NCBI RefSeq assembly: GCF_900005615.1
Contig: NZ_LN832559.1
Location: forward strand, 2,076,837 to 2,140,836
DNA: 64,000 nt
Source: Paracoccus aminovorans
Lineage (GTDB): Bacteria; Pseudomonadota; Alphaproteobacteria; Rhodobacterales; Rhodobacteraceae
Direction: 5' to 3'
Shown here one piece after another: positions 9,423-18,382 of this stretch; position 1 is the first letter of the stretch, and the number at the start of each line of letters is the position of its first letter. The notes below the pieces were generated by a model that was not told the origin of the DNA, made no database searches, and saw nothing but the letters and a program-made list of their open reading frames with translations. The translations under genes were made by a program, and so were the position numbers.

Positions 9423-10964
9423 ATGGCGGCGGCAGCCATGCCGACCCCCGCAAGACCGGGGCGTCCCTCCTGGGCGGCGCTCGCGCTCGACCTGATCCTG
9501 GGCGCCGCCGCGGCGCTGGGACAGGCGCCCTGGGGCCTCTGGCCGCTGACCGTGCTGGCCTTGGCCGCGCTCTGCTGGCGCATCGCCCGCGCCGCCGGCC
9601 CGCGGCCCGCCGCCTGGCACGCCTTCGCGGCCGGTCTTGGCCATTTCGCGCTGGCCATGTCCTGGATCGTCGAACCCTTCCTGGTCGAACCCGAGATCTA
9701 TGGCTGGATGGCCCCCTTCGCCCTGGCGCTGATGGCGGCCGGCGCGGCGCTGTTCTGGACCCTGCCCGCCTGGGCCGCGACCCGATTCACCCCGGGCTTT
9801 CCCCGACAGGGGCTGGTCTTTGCGGCGCTGATCGTGCTTTCGGACTGGCTGCGCGGCTGGATCTTCACCGGCCTGCCCTGGACGCTGACCGGCCATATCT
9901 GGATCGGCACCCCGGCCGCGCAACTGGCGGCGACATTCGGCGCCATCGGCCTTTCCGGCCTGACCATGCTGGCGGCAGCGCTGCCGCTCGCCTTCTGGCA
10001 CGGCCCCGCGCGGCAGCTGCGCAGAGCCGTGCCGGGCACCATACTGTCGGCACTCGTCATCGCAACCGCCTTCAGCGCCGGCATGGCGCGGCTTGTGCGC
10101 CCGCTGCCTCCCGACACCGCCATTCAGCTGCGCCTGATCCAGCCCAATGCCACCCAGGCGCTGAAATGGGATCCCTATTGGTCCGAGGTGTTCTTCCGCC
10201 GCCTGCTGGACCTTTCCGCCGTCCGCGACCCCGGCCGCCCGGCGCCCGACGCGGTGATCTGGCCGGAAACGGCGGTGAACTTCCTACTCGACCAGTCCGG
10301 CACCGCCCCGCAGGAGATCGCCGGTTTCGCCGGCGCGCCGGTGATCCTGGGCATCCAGCGCAGCGAGGGCAGCCGCTATTTCAACAGCCTGACCGAGTTC
10401 TCGGTACGCGGCATCGGCCCGGTCTACGACAAGTTCCACCTGGTGCCTTTCGGCGAATACACGCCTTGGGGCGACTTGATGGCGCGCTTCGGCGTTCGCG
10501 CCTTTGCCGCGCAGCACGGTTTCGGCTATTCCGCCGGTCCCGGCCCGCGGCTTCTCGACCTGCCCGGCCTGCCCCGGATGCAGCCGCTGATCTGCTACGA
10601 GGCGATCTTCTCGCGCCACTTGATCGCGGGCGAGACGCGGCCGGCCTGGCTGTTGCAGGTCACGAACGACGCCTGGTTCGGCGCGCTTTCCGGGCCCTGG
10701 CAGCACCTGGCGCAGGCGCGGCTGCGCGCCATCGAATCCGGGCTGCCGCTGATGCGCGCGGCGAATACCGGCGTCTCGGCGGTGATCGACGCCCGAGGCG
10801 GCTTGCGCGCCACGCTGGGGCTGAACCTCGCCGGCCGCATCGACGCGGCGCTGCCCGGCGCGCTACCGCCGACGCCCTGGACGCGCTGGGGCGACGGCCC
10901 GGCGCTGGCCCTGGTGCTGGCAGCCCTGGCCTTGGCCGCGCGGCGGCGTTATCAGCACGGTTGA
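9423..10964 (+). CDS. lnt: apolipoprotein N-acyltransferase
   Basis: The 513-residue inner-membrane enzyme adds the third acyl chain to lipoproteins. The first 200 residues are hydrophobic membrane spans; residues about 225-470 form a carbon-nitrogen hydrolase domain with the catalytic triad visible as WPETAVNF (Glu), [17 protein letters not shown] (Lys) and ICYEAIFS (Cys). The start lies 8 bases after the helicase stop. Its stop codon lies inside the likely metK promoter. Confidence 0.95.
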   Translation: MAAAAMPTPARPGRPSWAALALDLILGAAAALGQAPWGLWPLTVLALAALCWRIARAAGPRPAAWHAFAAGLGHFALAMSWIVEPFLVEPEIYGWMAPFALALMAAGAALFWTLPAWAATRFTPGFPRQGLVFAALIVLSDWLRGWIFTGLPWTLTGHIWIGTPAAQLAATFGAIGLSGLTMLAAALPLAFWHGPARQLRRAVPGTILSALVIATAFSAGMARLVRPLPPDTAIQLRLIQPNATQALKWDPYWSEVFFRRLLDLSAVRDPGRPAPDAVIWPETAVNFLLDQSGTAPQEIAGFAGAPVILGIQRSEGSRYFNSLTEFSVRGIGPVYDKFHLVPFGEYTPWGDLMARFGVRAFAAQHGFGYSAGPGPRLLDLPGLPRMQPLICYEAIFSRHLIAGETRPAWLLQVTNDAWFGALSGPWQHLAQARLRAIESGLPLMRAANTGVSAVIDARGGLRATLGLNLAGRIDAALPGALPPTPWTRWGDGPALALVLAALALAARRRYQHG

Positions 10965-10989
10965 CGGCAACCGGCGGGTAAACTATCGC
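10961..10989 (+). promoter_or_regulatory. probable metK promoter
   Basis: TTGACG at 10961-10966 and TATCGC at 10984-10989 are 17 bases apart. The -35 box overlaps the lnt stop codon. A transcript starting near 10996 would place the riboswitch at its very 5' end, which supports the call. Confidence 0.5.
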
Positions 10990-11000
10990 TGTGCGTTGAC

Positions 11001-11045
11001 CGTCACAACGGCTTCCTGGCGTGGCGGCGTCATTCAACGGAGCAC
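11001..11045 (+). ncRNA. SAM/SAH riboswitch before metK
   Basis: The sequence holds the hallmark core ACAACGGCTTCCTGGCGTG of the SAM/SAH riboswitch known from metK leaders of Rhodobacterales. Stem P1 is CGTCAC (11001-11006) with GTGGCG (11021-11026), six pairs. The loop GCTTCC (11011-11016) can pair with GGAGC (11039-11043), closing an H-type pseudoknot. GGAG at 11039-11042 is also the metK ribosome binding site, seven bases before the ATG, so ligand binding should hide it and lower translation when SAM is plentiful. Confidence 0.93.
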
Positions 11046-11049
11046 CTCC

Positions 11050-12216
11050 ATGGCCAGACAGAATTATGTGTTCACCTCGGAATCCGTATCCGAGGGGCAT
11101 CCCGACAAATTGTGCGACCAGATCTCCGACGCGGTGCTGGACGCGCTCCTGGCCGAGGATCCGGCCGCCCGCGTCGCCTGCGAGACCTTCGCCACCACCG
11201 GCACCGTGGTCATCGGCGGCGAGATCGGCCTGACCGACCAGAAGAAGCTGGGCGAATACATGGGCCGGGTGACGCAGATCGCCCGCGACACCATCCACGA
11301 CATCGGCTACGAGCAGGAAAAGTTCCACTGGAACACCTGCCACGTCCACAACTACCTGCACGAGCAATCGGCCCATATCAGCCAGGGCGTCGACCGCGAC
11401 GGCGCCGGCGACCAGGGTATCATGTTCGGCTATGCCGTGGACGAGACGCCCGAGCTGATGCCGGCGCCGATCCAATACGCCCATGCCATCCTGCGCCGGC
11501 TGGCCGAGGCCCGCAAATCCGGCGCCGAGCCGATGCTGGGCCCGGACGCGAAATCGCAGCTGTCGCTGCGCTACGAAAACGGCAAGCCGGTCGAGGTGAC
11601 CAGCCTGGTGCTCTCGCACCAGCACAAGGACGAGGCGCAGAGCTCGGACGACATCCGCGCCATCGTCGAGCCCTATATCCGCGAGGTGCTGCCCGCCGAC
11701 TGGCTGACCGAGCGCACCGAATGGTGGGTGAACCCGACCGGCACCTTCGTCATCGGCGGCCCCGATGGCGACGCCGGCCTGACCGGGCGCAAGATCATCG
11801 TCGACACCTACGGCGGCGCGGCCCCGCATGGCGGCGGCGCGTTCTCGGGCAAGGATCCGACCAAGGTCGACCGCTCGGCCGCCTATGCCGCGCGCTACCT
11901 GGCCAAGAACGTGGTGGCGGCCGGTCTGGCGAAACGCTGCGTGATCCAGCTCTCCTATGCCATCGGCGTGGCGAAACCGCTGTCGATCTATGCCGACACC
12001 TTCGGCACCTCGGAAGTCCCCGAGGCCGAGATCGAACGCGCCATCGCCCGCGCCATGGATCTGACCCCGCGCGGCATCCGCGAGCATCTGGAGCTATGCC
12101 GGCCGATCTATCGTCGCACCGCGGCCTATGGTCATTTCGGCCGCGCGCCCGAAGCCGATGGCGGGTTCTCCTGGGAACGCACCGACTTGGCCGAGGCGCT
12201 GAAACGCGAGGTCTAA
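11050..12216 (+). CDS. metK: S-adenosylmethionine synthase
   Basis: The 388-residue enzyme makes SAM from methionine and ATP. Signatures are [20 protein letters not shown] at the N-terminus, [12 protein letters not shown] in the middle and [19 protein letters not shown] further on. The ATG at 11050 is fixed by the riboswitch-embedded Shine-Dalgarno GGAG; an upstream in-frame ATG at 10996 lies before the riboswitch and is not used. Control is most likely by SAM feedback through the leader. Confidence 0.97.
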   Translation: MARQNYVFTSESVSEGHPDKLCDQISDAVLDALLAEDPAARVACETFATTGTVVIGGEIGLTDQKKLGEYMGRVTQIARDTIHDIGYEQEKFHWNTCHVHNYLHEQSAHISQGVDRDGAGDQGIMFGYAVDETPELMPAPIQYAHAILRRLAEARKSGAEPMLGPDAKSQLSLRYENGKPVEVTSLVLSHQHKDEAQSSDDIRAIVEPYIREVLPADWLTERTEWWVNPTGTFVIGGPDGDAGLTGRKIIVDTYGGAAPHGGGAFSGKDPTKVDRSAAYAARYLAKNVVAAGLAKRCVIQLSYAIGVAKPLSIYADTFGTSEVPEAEIERAIARAMDLTPRGIREHLELCRPIYRRTAAYGHFGRAPEADGGFSWERTDLAEALKREV

Positions 12217-12227
12217 GGTTGGCAGAA

Positions 12228-12368
12228 GGGGGCTTTGCCCCCGCGCGTTCCGCGCTCCCCCAGGATATTTGGACACAAAAGAACGCGATGCCCGTCCGGC
12301 GCCAAGGCTTCGCATGTTTCTTTTGTGCTTAAATATCCTGCGGGGGTCCGGGGGCGCAAAGCCCCCGG
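12228..12368. repeat. composite bidirectional terminator with two facing GC-hairpin/GGATATTT elements
   Basis: Convergent metK and the J-domain gene are separated by two copies of one element facing each other. Plus copy: hairpin GGGGGC-TTT-GCCCCC (12228-12242) and then CCCCCAGGATATTTGGACAC plus AAAAGAAC to about 12282. Minus copy: hairpin CCGGGGGC-N5-GCCCCCGG (12348-12368), then CCCCCGCAGGATATTTAAGC plus ACAAAAGAA down to 12317. The two tails also pair with each other across 12256-12345. Position after both genes suggests termination in each direction. Confidence 0.7.
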
Positions 12369-12388
12369 CGCGGCAGATGCGGAAGGGC

Positions 12389-13015
12389 TTAGTCCTTGAA
12401 GCTGCGGCTGTCCTTGATCTGATCCCAGGCCCAGACCACCTCCTGCAGGCGATCCTCGTCCGAGCGGTCGCCGCCATTCATGTCGGGGTGAAGATCCTTA
12501 ACCAGGGACTTGTATTGCTTGCGAATTTCGCTCCGCGTCCATGTATCGCGGGCCTCGAGGATCTCCAGCGCCTTGCGTTCCGTCGGCGGCAGCTTGCGGC
12601 TGGCGGTCTTGCGCGCCTCGGGGTTGGTGCCGTTCGCGCCCAGGATCTCCAGCGGATCGTCGATGCCGTGGCGCGCCCATTTCTGTTCCTGGGCCGCTTT
12701 GCCGAAGGGCTTGGTCGGCCGTTCCCAGACCGTGGCATTGTTGAGGAACTCCTGGAACTCGGCCTCGGACTGGCCCTGGAAATAGTTCCAGTTCAGGTTG
12801 TATTCGCGGACGTGCTCCTTGCAGAACCAATAGTAGTCGTCCAGTGCCCGCGGCGATTTCGGCGCCCGGTACTGGCCCGGCTCGTTGCAGCCCTCCTTGT
12901 CGCAGATTCGGCGCGAGGTCTCGAAGGCACCGGACATGCCGCGCCGGCCCTTTGAGCGCTTCTTCTTGTCGGAAGCGGCGGAAATGTCGAAGCCGAACGG
13001 GTCGCTGTTGCTCAT
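12389..13015 (-). CDS. J-domain protein (DnaJ-like co-chaperone)
   Basis: The 208-residue protein has a C-terminal J domain (about 145-200) with the essential HPD tripeptide in KDLHPDMNGGDRS and the preceding SEIRKQYKSLV helix. The N-terminal part has CDKEGCNEPGQYRAP and WFCKEHVREYN, cysteine and histidine residues that could bind zinc. J domains stimulate the ATPase of DnaK. This architecture (zinc-like N-terminus, J domain at the end) is common in alphaproteobacteria; the client is unknown. It is divergent from bolA with only about 70 bases between them. Confidence 0.88.
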   Translation of the reverse strand: MSNSDPFGFDISAASDKKKRSKGRRGMSGAFETSRRICDKEGCNEPGQYRAPKSPRALDDYYWFCKEHVREYNLNWNYFQGQSEAEFQEFLNNATVWERPTKPFGKAAQEQKWARHGIDDPLEILGANGTNPEARKTASRKLPPTERKALEILEARDTWTRSEIRKQYKSLVKDLHPDMNGGDRSDEDRLQEVVWAWDQIKDSRSFKD

Positions 13016-13084
13016 CTGACTGCCTTGTCCTCAACGGGACAGGCAGTTTAGGCTATTTCGCGGGACATGAAAGGGGTGAAGCGG

Positions 13085-13336
13085 ATGATTGCCGACGAGA
13101 TGCGCGAGAAGCTGGCGGGGCTTTCCCCGACACGACTGGAAATCCTCGACGAAAGCGAAAACCATCGCGGCCACGGCGGCTGGCGCGAGGGCGGCGAGAC
13201 GCATTTCCGCATCCGCATGACCAGCCCGCAATTCGTTGGCCTGGGCCATGTCGCCCGTCACCGCCTGGTGCATCGCACCCTGGGCGACATCGTGCCGCGC
13301 ATCCATGCCCTGGCGCTGGAACTGGCGGAAAGCTGA
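13085..13336 (+). CDS. BolA family protein
   Basis: The 83-residue product has the BolA fold signatures LEILDESENHRGHGG and THFRIRMTSPQF, then the VARHRLVHRTLGDIV segment with the conserved His used for iron-sulfur cluster sharing with monothiol glutaredoxins. The ATG at 13085 is chosen because AAGGGG lies 9-10 bases upstream; an in-frame ATG at 13067 has only a weak site. It probably acts in iron-sulfur trafficking or stress morphology, as known for the family. Confidence 0.88.
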   Translation: MIADEMREKLAGLSPTRLEILDESENHRGHGGWREGGETHFRIRMTSPQFVGLGHVARHRLVHRTLGDIVPRIHALALELAES

Positions 13337-13416
13337 ACCGTTAGCGCGCGCAGGCTTGCCCGGTGGCGGCGGCGCGCGTAGAAGCCCACGAGATCGGAAA
13401 CACAAGGATTTTGCGC

Positions 13417-14382
13417 ATGACCTCGCCCAAGGATTTCAATGACCGCATGTTGTCCCTGGGTCTCGCCCGCGTCAGCGAGGCGGCCGCCCATGCCTCGGCC
13501 CGGCTGATCGGCCGCGGCGACGAGAAGGCGGCCGACCAGGCAGCCGTCAACGCCATGCGCGAGCAGCTGAACATGCTGGACATCAAGGGCGTCGTCGTCA
13601 TCGGCGAGGGCGAGCGCGACGAGGCGCCGATGCTCTATATCGGCGAGGAGGTCGGCACCGGCCAGGGCCCCGAGGTGGACATCGCCTTGGACCCGCTGGA
13701 AGGCACCACGCTGACCGCCAAGGACATGCCGAACGCGCTGACCGTCATCGCCATGGCGCCGCGCGGCACCCTGCTGCATGCGCCTGACGTCTATATGGAA
13801 AAGCTCGCCATCGGCCCCGGCTATGCCAAGGACGTGGTCAGCCTGGACATGGCGCCGGCCGAGCGGGTGCGGGCGCTGGCCAAGGCGCGCGGCGTCGAGG
13901 ACGGCGACATCACCGTCTGCATCCTGGAACGTCCGCGCCATGAGGACCTGATCGCCGAGGTCCGTTCGACCGGCGCCGCGATCCGGCTGATCACCGACGG
14001 CGACGTGGCCGGGGTGATCCACTGCGCCGAGGCCGAACTGACCGGCATCGACATGTACATGGGCTCGGGCGGCGCCCCCGAGGGCGTGCTGGCGGCCAGC
14101 GCGCTGAAATGCATGGGCGGGCAGATGTGGGGCAAGCTGCTGTTCCGCAACGAGGACGAGAAGGGCCGCGCCAAGAAGGCCGGGATCACCGACCTGGACC
14201 GCATCTATTCGCGCGACGAGCTGGTGACCGGCGACGTGATCTTTGCCGCCACCGGCGTCACCAACGGCTCGATCGTGGCCGGGGTCAAGCGCGAGCCGGG
14301 CTACCTGACCACGGAAACCATCCTGATGCGCTCGAAGACCGGTTCGGTGCGGCGCATGATCTATCGCAACCCGATCAAGTAA
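13417..14382 (+). CDS. glpX: class II fructose-1,6-bisphosphatase
   Basis: The 321-residue enzyme hydrolyses fructose-1,6-bisphosphate in gluconeogenesis. GlpX features: IGRGDEKAADQAAVNAMR near residue 30, VIGEGERDEAPMLYIGE and the metal-binding DPLEGTTLTAKDMPNA, then GGAPEGVLAASALKCMGGQM. The ATG at 13417 has AAGGA eleven bases upstream. recJ follows after 47 bases on the same strand. In a bacterium using the Entner-Doudoroff route this enzyme feeds hexose synthesis and the pentose pathway. Confidence 0.95.
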   Translation: MTSPKDFNDRMLSLGLARVSEAAAHASARLIGRGDEKAADQAAVNAMREQLNMLDIKGVVVIGEGERDEAPMLYIGEEVGTGQGPEVDIALDPLEGTTLTAKDMPNALTVIAMAPRGTLLHAPDVYMEKLAIGPGYAKDVVSLDMAPAERVRALAKARGVEDGDITVCILERPRHEDLIAEVRSTGAAIRLITDGDVAGVIHCAEAELTGIDMYMGSGGAPEGVLAASALKCMGGQMWGKLLFRNEDEKGRAKKAGITDLDRIYSRDELVTGDVIFAATGVTNGSIVAGVKREPGYLTTETILMRSKTGSVRRMIYRNPIK

Positions 14383-14429
14383 GCGGGCGGCATCTTGATC
14401 CGCGGGCGGTCATGGGGGATGAAACCCGC

Positions 14430-16199
14430 ATGACCGCTTTTTCATCTTCCGCCTTCCTTTCCGTCACCGCTTCGCTGACCGGCCGCCTGTGGCGCGGTCC
14501 CGACGCCGCCCTGGAACGCGCCGCCGAGGCGCTGGCGCAGGACAGCCGCCTGCCGCTGCCCGTCAGCCGGGTGCTGGCGGCACGCGGCGTTCCCGCGCAT
14601 GAGGCGCCGCTCTATCTCGACCCCAAGCTGCGCGATCTGCTGCCCGATCCCTCGGGGCTGCGGGACATGGACAAGGCCGCCGAGCGGCTGGTCGCTGCGG
14701 TGCTGGCCGGCCAGCGCATCGCCGTATTTGCCGATTACGACGTGGACGGCGGCGCCTCGGCCGCGATCCTGCTGGACTGGCTGCGCCGGCAGGGCCGCGA
14801 CGCCACGCTCTATATCCCCGACCGCATCGACGAGGGCTATGGTCCCAATGCCCCGGCCATCTCGGCGCTGTCGCGCGACCACGACCTGATCGTCTGCGTC
14901 GACTGCGGCACGCTGAGCCATGACGCGCTGGCCGCCGCCACCTGCGACGTGATCGTGCTGGACCACCACCAGGGGGCCGAGACCCTGCCCCCGGTGCTGG
15001 CGGTGGTGAATCCGAATCGCGCCGACGAGGACGGCAGCCTGGGCCATCTCTGCGCCGCCGGCGTGGTCTTTCTGACCCTGGTGCGCTGCAACAGCCTGCT
15101 GCGCCGGGACGGGCATCCGCAGCCCGACCTGATCCCGCTGCTGGACCTGGTGGCGCTGGCGACGGTGGCCGACGTGGCGCCGCTGGTCGGCGTGAACCGC
15201 GCCTTCGTGCGCCAGGGGCTTCTGGTCATGGCCCGGCGCGCGCGTCCCGGCCTGGTGGCGCTCGCGGATGTGGCGCGGCTCGATTCGGCGCCGAGCGCCT
15301 TTCACCTGGGATTCGTTCTGGGCCCGCGCATCAATGCCGGCGGCCGGGTCGGCCGCGCCGATCTGGGGGCGCTGTGCCTGTCCTGCGGCGACGGCCGCGA
15401 AGCCGAGCGGCTGGCAACGGAACTGGACGCTCTGAACCGCGACCGCCGCGCCATCGAGGCCGCCGTGCGCGACGAGGCGCTGGCCCAGGTCGAGGCGCGG
15501 GCGCAGGCCGGGACCGGCGACGGCCTGGTCGCCTGGGCCGCGGGCGAGGGTTGGCATCCGGGCGTTGTCGGCATCGTCGCCGCGCGCATCAAGGAAGCGA
15601 CCGGCATGCCCTCGGTGGTGATCGGGGTCGAAGGCGGCATCGGCAAGGGCTCGGCACGCTCGGTGCCCGGCGTCGATCTGGGCCGCGCCATCCAGCGCCT
15701 TGCCGCCGAGGGGCTGCTGCTGAAGGGTGGCGGGCATGCCATGGCGGCGGGGCTGACCGTCGAAGAGGCCCGCATCCCCGACGCCATGGCCCGCCTGTCG
15801 CAGCTTCTTGCCCGCGAGATGGCCGAGCGCACCGGCGCCGGAGAATTGCGCATCTCGGGCCTTCTGGATCCCGCCGGCGCCACGGTCGAGCTGATGCAGA
15901 TGCTGGAGCGCGCCGGCCCGTTCGGTCAGGCCGCACCGGCGCCGCGCTTCGCCTTCGCCGGGCAGGTGATCGACAGCGCCGGAACCATGGGCGACAGCCA
16001 CCTGCGTCTGCGCTTTCGCAGCCCCGGCAGCCCGGTGATCGAGGCCGTCGCCTGGGGCGCGATGACCAGCCCGCTGGGCCCCGCCCTGCTGGGTGCCAAA
16101 GGCCGCCGCTTCCACCTGGCCGGCCGGCTGGAACTGTCGCAATGGGGCGGGCGCGAGCGGGTGCGGCTGCGCCTGGACGATGCCGCGCCAGCCGGCTGA
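14430..16199 (+). CDS. recJ: single-stranded-DNA-specific 5'-3' exonuclease
   Basis: The 589-residue DHH-family nuclease acts in recombination and mismatch repair. The DHH part shows FADYDVDGGASAAILL, VCVDCGTLSHDAL and VLDHHQGAETLP; the DHHA1 part ends with LLKGGGHAMAAGLTVEEA, followed by the OB-like C-terminal domain. Two in-frame ATGs (14412, 14430) are possible; the second follows a GGGGG run and gives a normal length. Confidence 0.94.
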   Translation: MTAFSSSAFLSVTASLTGRLWRGPDAALERAAEALAQDSRLPLPVSRVLAARGVPAHEAPLYLDPKLRDLLPDPSGLRDMDKAAERLVAAVLAGQRIAVFADYDVDGGASAAILLDWLRRQGRDATLYIPDRIDEGYGPNAPAISALSRDHDLIVCVDCGTLSHDALAAATCDVIVLDHHQGAETLPPVLAVVNPNRADEDGSLGHLCAAGVVFLTLVRCNSLLRRDGHPQPDLIPLLDLVALATVADVAPLVGVNRAFVRQGLLVMARRARPGLVALADVARLDSAPSAFHLGFVLGPRINAGGRVGRADLGALCLSCGDGREAERLATELDALNRDRRAIEAAVRDEALAQVEARAQAGTGDGLVAWAAGEGWHPGVVGIVAARIKEATGMPSVVIGVEGGIGKGSARSVPGVDLGRAIQRLAAEGLLLKGGGHAMAAGLTVEEARIPDAMARLSQLLAREMAERTGAGELRISGLLDPAGATVELMQMLERAGPFGQAAPAPRFAFAGQVIDSAGTMGDSHLRLRFRSPGSPVIEAVAWGAMTSPLGPALLGAKGRRFHLAGRLELSQWGGRERVRLRLDDAAPAG

Positions 16200-16239
16200 A
16201 GGATGCCGAAAAAACTTGCGGCAACGGTGACTTTTCCGC

Positions 16240-16268
16240 TTGCAGCCCTCCGGCGCAGGGCCTAAATA
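16240..16268 (+). promoter_or_regulatory. promoter of tRNA-Glu
   Basis: CTTGCAG with the -35 core at 16240-16245 and TAAATA at 16263-16268 are 17 bases apart and about 45 bases before the tRNA, which fits the alphaproteobacterial housekeeping consensus. Confidence 0.55.
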
Positions 16269-16312
16269 CCGCTCCACGCCGCAGGGCACAGCGCCCGGCG
16301 GAAACAGAAAGT

Positions 16313-16387
16313 GGCCCGTTCGTCTATCGGTTAGGACGTCAGGTTTTCAACCTGAAAAGAGGGGTTCGACTCCCCTACGGGCTGCCA
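16313..16387 (+). tRNA. tRNA-Glu (anticodon TTC)
   Basis: Cloverleaf is complete: acceptor GGCCCGT / ACGGGCT, D arm with GGTTAGGAC, anticodon stem TCAGG / CCTGA around the loop TTTTCAA (anticodon TTC), T arm GGGGTTCGACTCCCC, discriminator G and encoded CCA. The anticodon reads GAA/GAG. Confidence 0.97.
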
Positions 16388-16584
16388 CTTCTCCCTTTCC
16401 ACAGTCATTTTTGTACGCTCTCGGGCCCGTGCGATTTTGTGCATCTTCCGGCTGCAATGACCGTAGGTAAATCTACGAATAGGCAAGCGGCGCCGTTGGC
16501 TGTAGTTTGCAGAGGCTTTCAATACGAAGCCCTTGAGTACTCGTCCGCAGCGTGCACAACCCATCACCTGCGGCGTTTCAGAAC

Positions 16585-16613
16585 GCCCCGCTCCCACTCG
16601 GAGCGGGGCTTTT
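16585..16613 (+). terminator. strong intrinsic terminator without an obvious gene
   Basis: GCCCCGCTCC-CACTC-GGAGCGGGGC followed by TTTT. It lies almost 200 bases beyond tRNA-Glu, longer than needed for that gene, so it may end a small RNA in 16388-16584, a stretch of visibly lower GC with no coding signal. On the minus strand it lacks a T-run, so it does not serve the MFS gene. Confidence 0.7.
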
Positions 16614-16647
16614 ACTTTGCCTCCGGGGCCAGCAGGCCCGCGCCGGC

Positions 16648-17862
16648 CTAGCCTTCATGCACCCGGCGCATCAGCACGGCGGCAAGGCCCGAACAGATCA
16701 GCGTCGCCAGCAGGATCGGCCGGGCCGAGCCGTCGTAGAGCAGCCCGACCGGCGCCGCGATCACCACCGCGCCCAGCGTGGACAACGCCCCCACCACCGA
16801 GGCCGCCATGCCCGCGACATGACCCATGCGCTGCAGCGCCATGGCGTTGAGATTGCCGAAGGTCACCCCGGCCATGAAGAACACGCTGACCGCCCAGAGG
16901 AAGAAAGCCGGAAAGCGCAGGGGCTCGGGCAGCAGGTCGCCGAACACCAGCACCACCATCACGCCCGAGACCACGACCTGCATCCAATAGGCCATGACCA
17001 CGATCCGGCGCATCCCCAGCCGCAGCACATAGCGCGCATTCAGCACCGTGCCGCTGCCCGAAAGCAGCGCCATGCCCGCGAACCACAGCGGGAACTCGGC
17101 GCCCTTGCCATAGGTCTCGACGAACAGCTGCTGGGCGGAGCTCAGCAGCGCGAACATCTGGCCGAAGCCCAGCGTCATCACCAGCGTCACCAGCTGCACC
17201 TGACGGTCGGCCAGCACCTCGCGCGCGGCGGCTGCCAGGCTGCCCAGGCTCAGCGGCCGGCGCGCGGCGACCGGCAGGGTCTCGGGGCGGCGCAGCTGCA
17301 GCCACGACCCGCCGACCAGTGCCAGCACCACGAACGAGCCGAAGACGCCGCGCCAGCCGACGAAATGGATGATCACCGCCCCGATCGAGGGCGCCACCGC
17401 CGGCACCAGGATGAAGATCATCATCACGAAGCTGGTGATGCGCGCCATCTCGCGGCCCTGGTAGAGGTCGCGCACCATGGCCAGCGCCACGATCCGGGGC
17501 GCGGCGGCACCTAGACCCTGCACGAAGCGCGCGGCCAGCAGCCATTCCAGCGAATCGGCAAAGATCGCCGCCACCGCGGCCAGGGCATAGATCAGGAACC
17601 CGGCCAGGATCACCGGCTTGCGGCCCAGGGCATCGGACAGCGGCCCGCCGACCAGCAGCCCCAGCCCAAGCCCGCCGACGAAGGAGGTCAGCACCAGCTG
17701 GGCGCGGTTCACGCTCTCGGGCGTCAGCGCGGCGGCGATCTCGGGCAGCGCCGGCAGCATCGAATCGATGGAAAAGGCGATGACGGCAAAGATCAGCGCC
17801 AGCATGGCGATGAATTCGGGCAGAGGCTGGCGGCGGTCGGGGCGAATGATCGGTTCGGGCAT
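16648..17862 (-). CDS. Bcr/CflA-type multidrug efflux MFS transporter
   Basis: The 404-residue integral membrane protein has about 12 hydrophobic spans. The early ALPEIAAAL and the loop 2-3 motif GGPLSDALGRKPVIL are typical of the drug:proton antiporter-1 group that includes Bcr and CmlA-like exporters. RFVQGLGAAAPRIVALAMVR after span 4 is another group feature. It stands alone on the minus strand with its own start region at 17863-17959, shared with divergent DUF1489. Substrate cannot be read from the sequence. Confidence 0.88.
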   Translation of the reverse strand: MPEPIIRPDRRQPLPEFIAMLALIFAVIAFSIDSMLPALPEIAAALTPESVNRAQLVLTSFVGGLGLGLLVGGPLSDALGRKPVILAGFLIYALAAVAAIFADSLEWLLAARFVQGLGAAAPRIVALAMVRDLYQGREMARITSFVMMIFILVPAVAPSIGAVIIHFVGWRGVFGSFVVLALVGGSWLQLRRPETLPVAARRPLSLGSLAAAAREVLADRQVQLVTLVMTLGFGQMFALLSSAQQLFVETYGKGAEFPLWFAGMALLSGSGTVLNARYVLRLGMRRIVVMAYWMQVVVSGVMVVLVFGDLLPEPLRFPAFFLWAVSVFFMAGVTFGNLNAMALQRMGHVAGMAASVVGALSTLGAVVIAAPVGLLYDGSARPILLATLICSGLAAVLMRRVHEG

Positions 17863-17959
17863 GACAACTCCTTGAACGCCCCCGCGGCCTAACCCCGCCC
17901 GGCCATCGGTTCAAGGGCCGGGCGGTTGCACACGCGCGCGGTCGGGCTATATCTGGCGC

Positions 17960-18382
17960 ATGACCGCAACGCTCCACCTCATGAAGCTCTGCGTCGGCTG
18001 CGACGATCCGACCGAGCTTGCGACCTGGCAACAGCACCGCTTCCAGGGCAGCCCGGCGCGCCATGTTACCCGCATGTGGCCCAAGCGCCAGACCGAGCTG
18101 CTGGACGGCGGTTCGATCTACTGGGTGTTCAAGGGGGTGATGCAGGCCCGCCAGCGCATCCTGCACCTTGATGAGGTCGAGGGCGAGGACGGCATCCGCC
18201 GTTGCGCGCTGATCCTGGACCGGGACCTGGTGCGGGTCGCGGCGGTGCCGCGGCGGCCGTTCCAGGGCTGGCGCTACCTCGCTGCCGGCGACGCCCCGGC
18301 CGACCTGCCCGCGGGGCGCGAGCAGGAACCGGGCCTGCCGGCCGAAATCGCCCGCGCCCTGGCCGAGATGGGTCTGCGCTAA
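17960..18382 (+). CDS. DUF1489 family protein
   Basis: The 140-residue product begins LHLMKLCVGCDDPTELATWQ and continues with TRMWPKRQTELLDGGSIYWV and KGVMQARQRIL, the invariant text of the DUF1489 family of alphaproteobacteria. No biochemical role is established. It is divergent from the MFS gene and followed by a long non-coding stretch, so it seems to be a single-gene unit. Confidence 0.9.
   Translation: MTATLHLMKLCVGCDDPTELATWQQHRFQGSPARHVTRMWPKRQTELLDGGSIYWVFKGVMQARQRILHLDEVEGEDGIRRCALILDRDLVRVAAVPRRPFQGWRYLAAGDAPADLPAGREQEPGLPAEIARALAEMGLR

Noticed and set aside
13067..13084. Upstream ATG of bolA at 13067
   Set aside because: It has a weak ribosome site, while the ATG at 13085 has AAGGGG at proper spacing and gives the usual family length.
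16331..16597. Short minus-strand frame ending in antisense of tRNA-Glu
   Set aside because: Its C-terminus is simply the complement of the tRNA; it has no ribosome site and no conserved domain.
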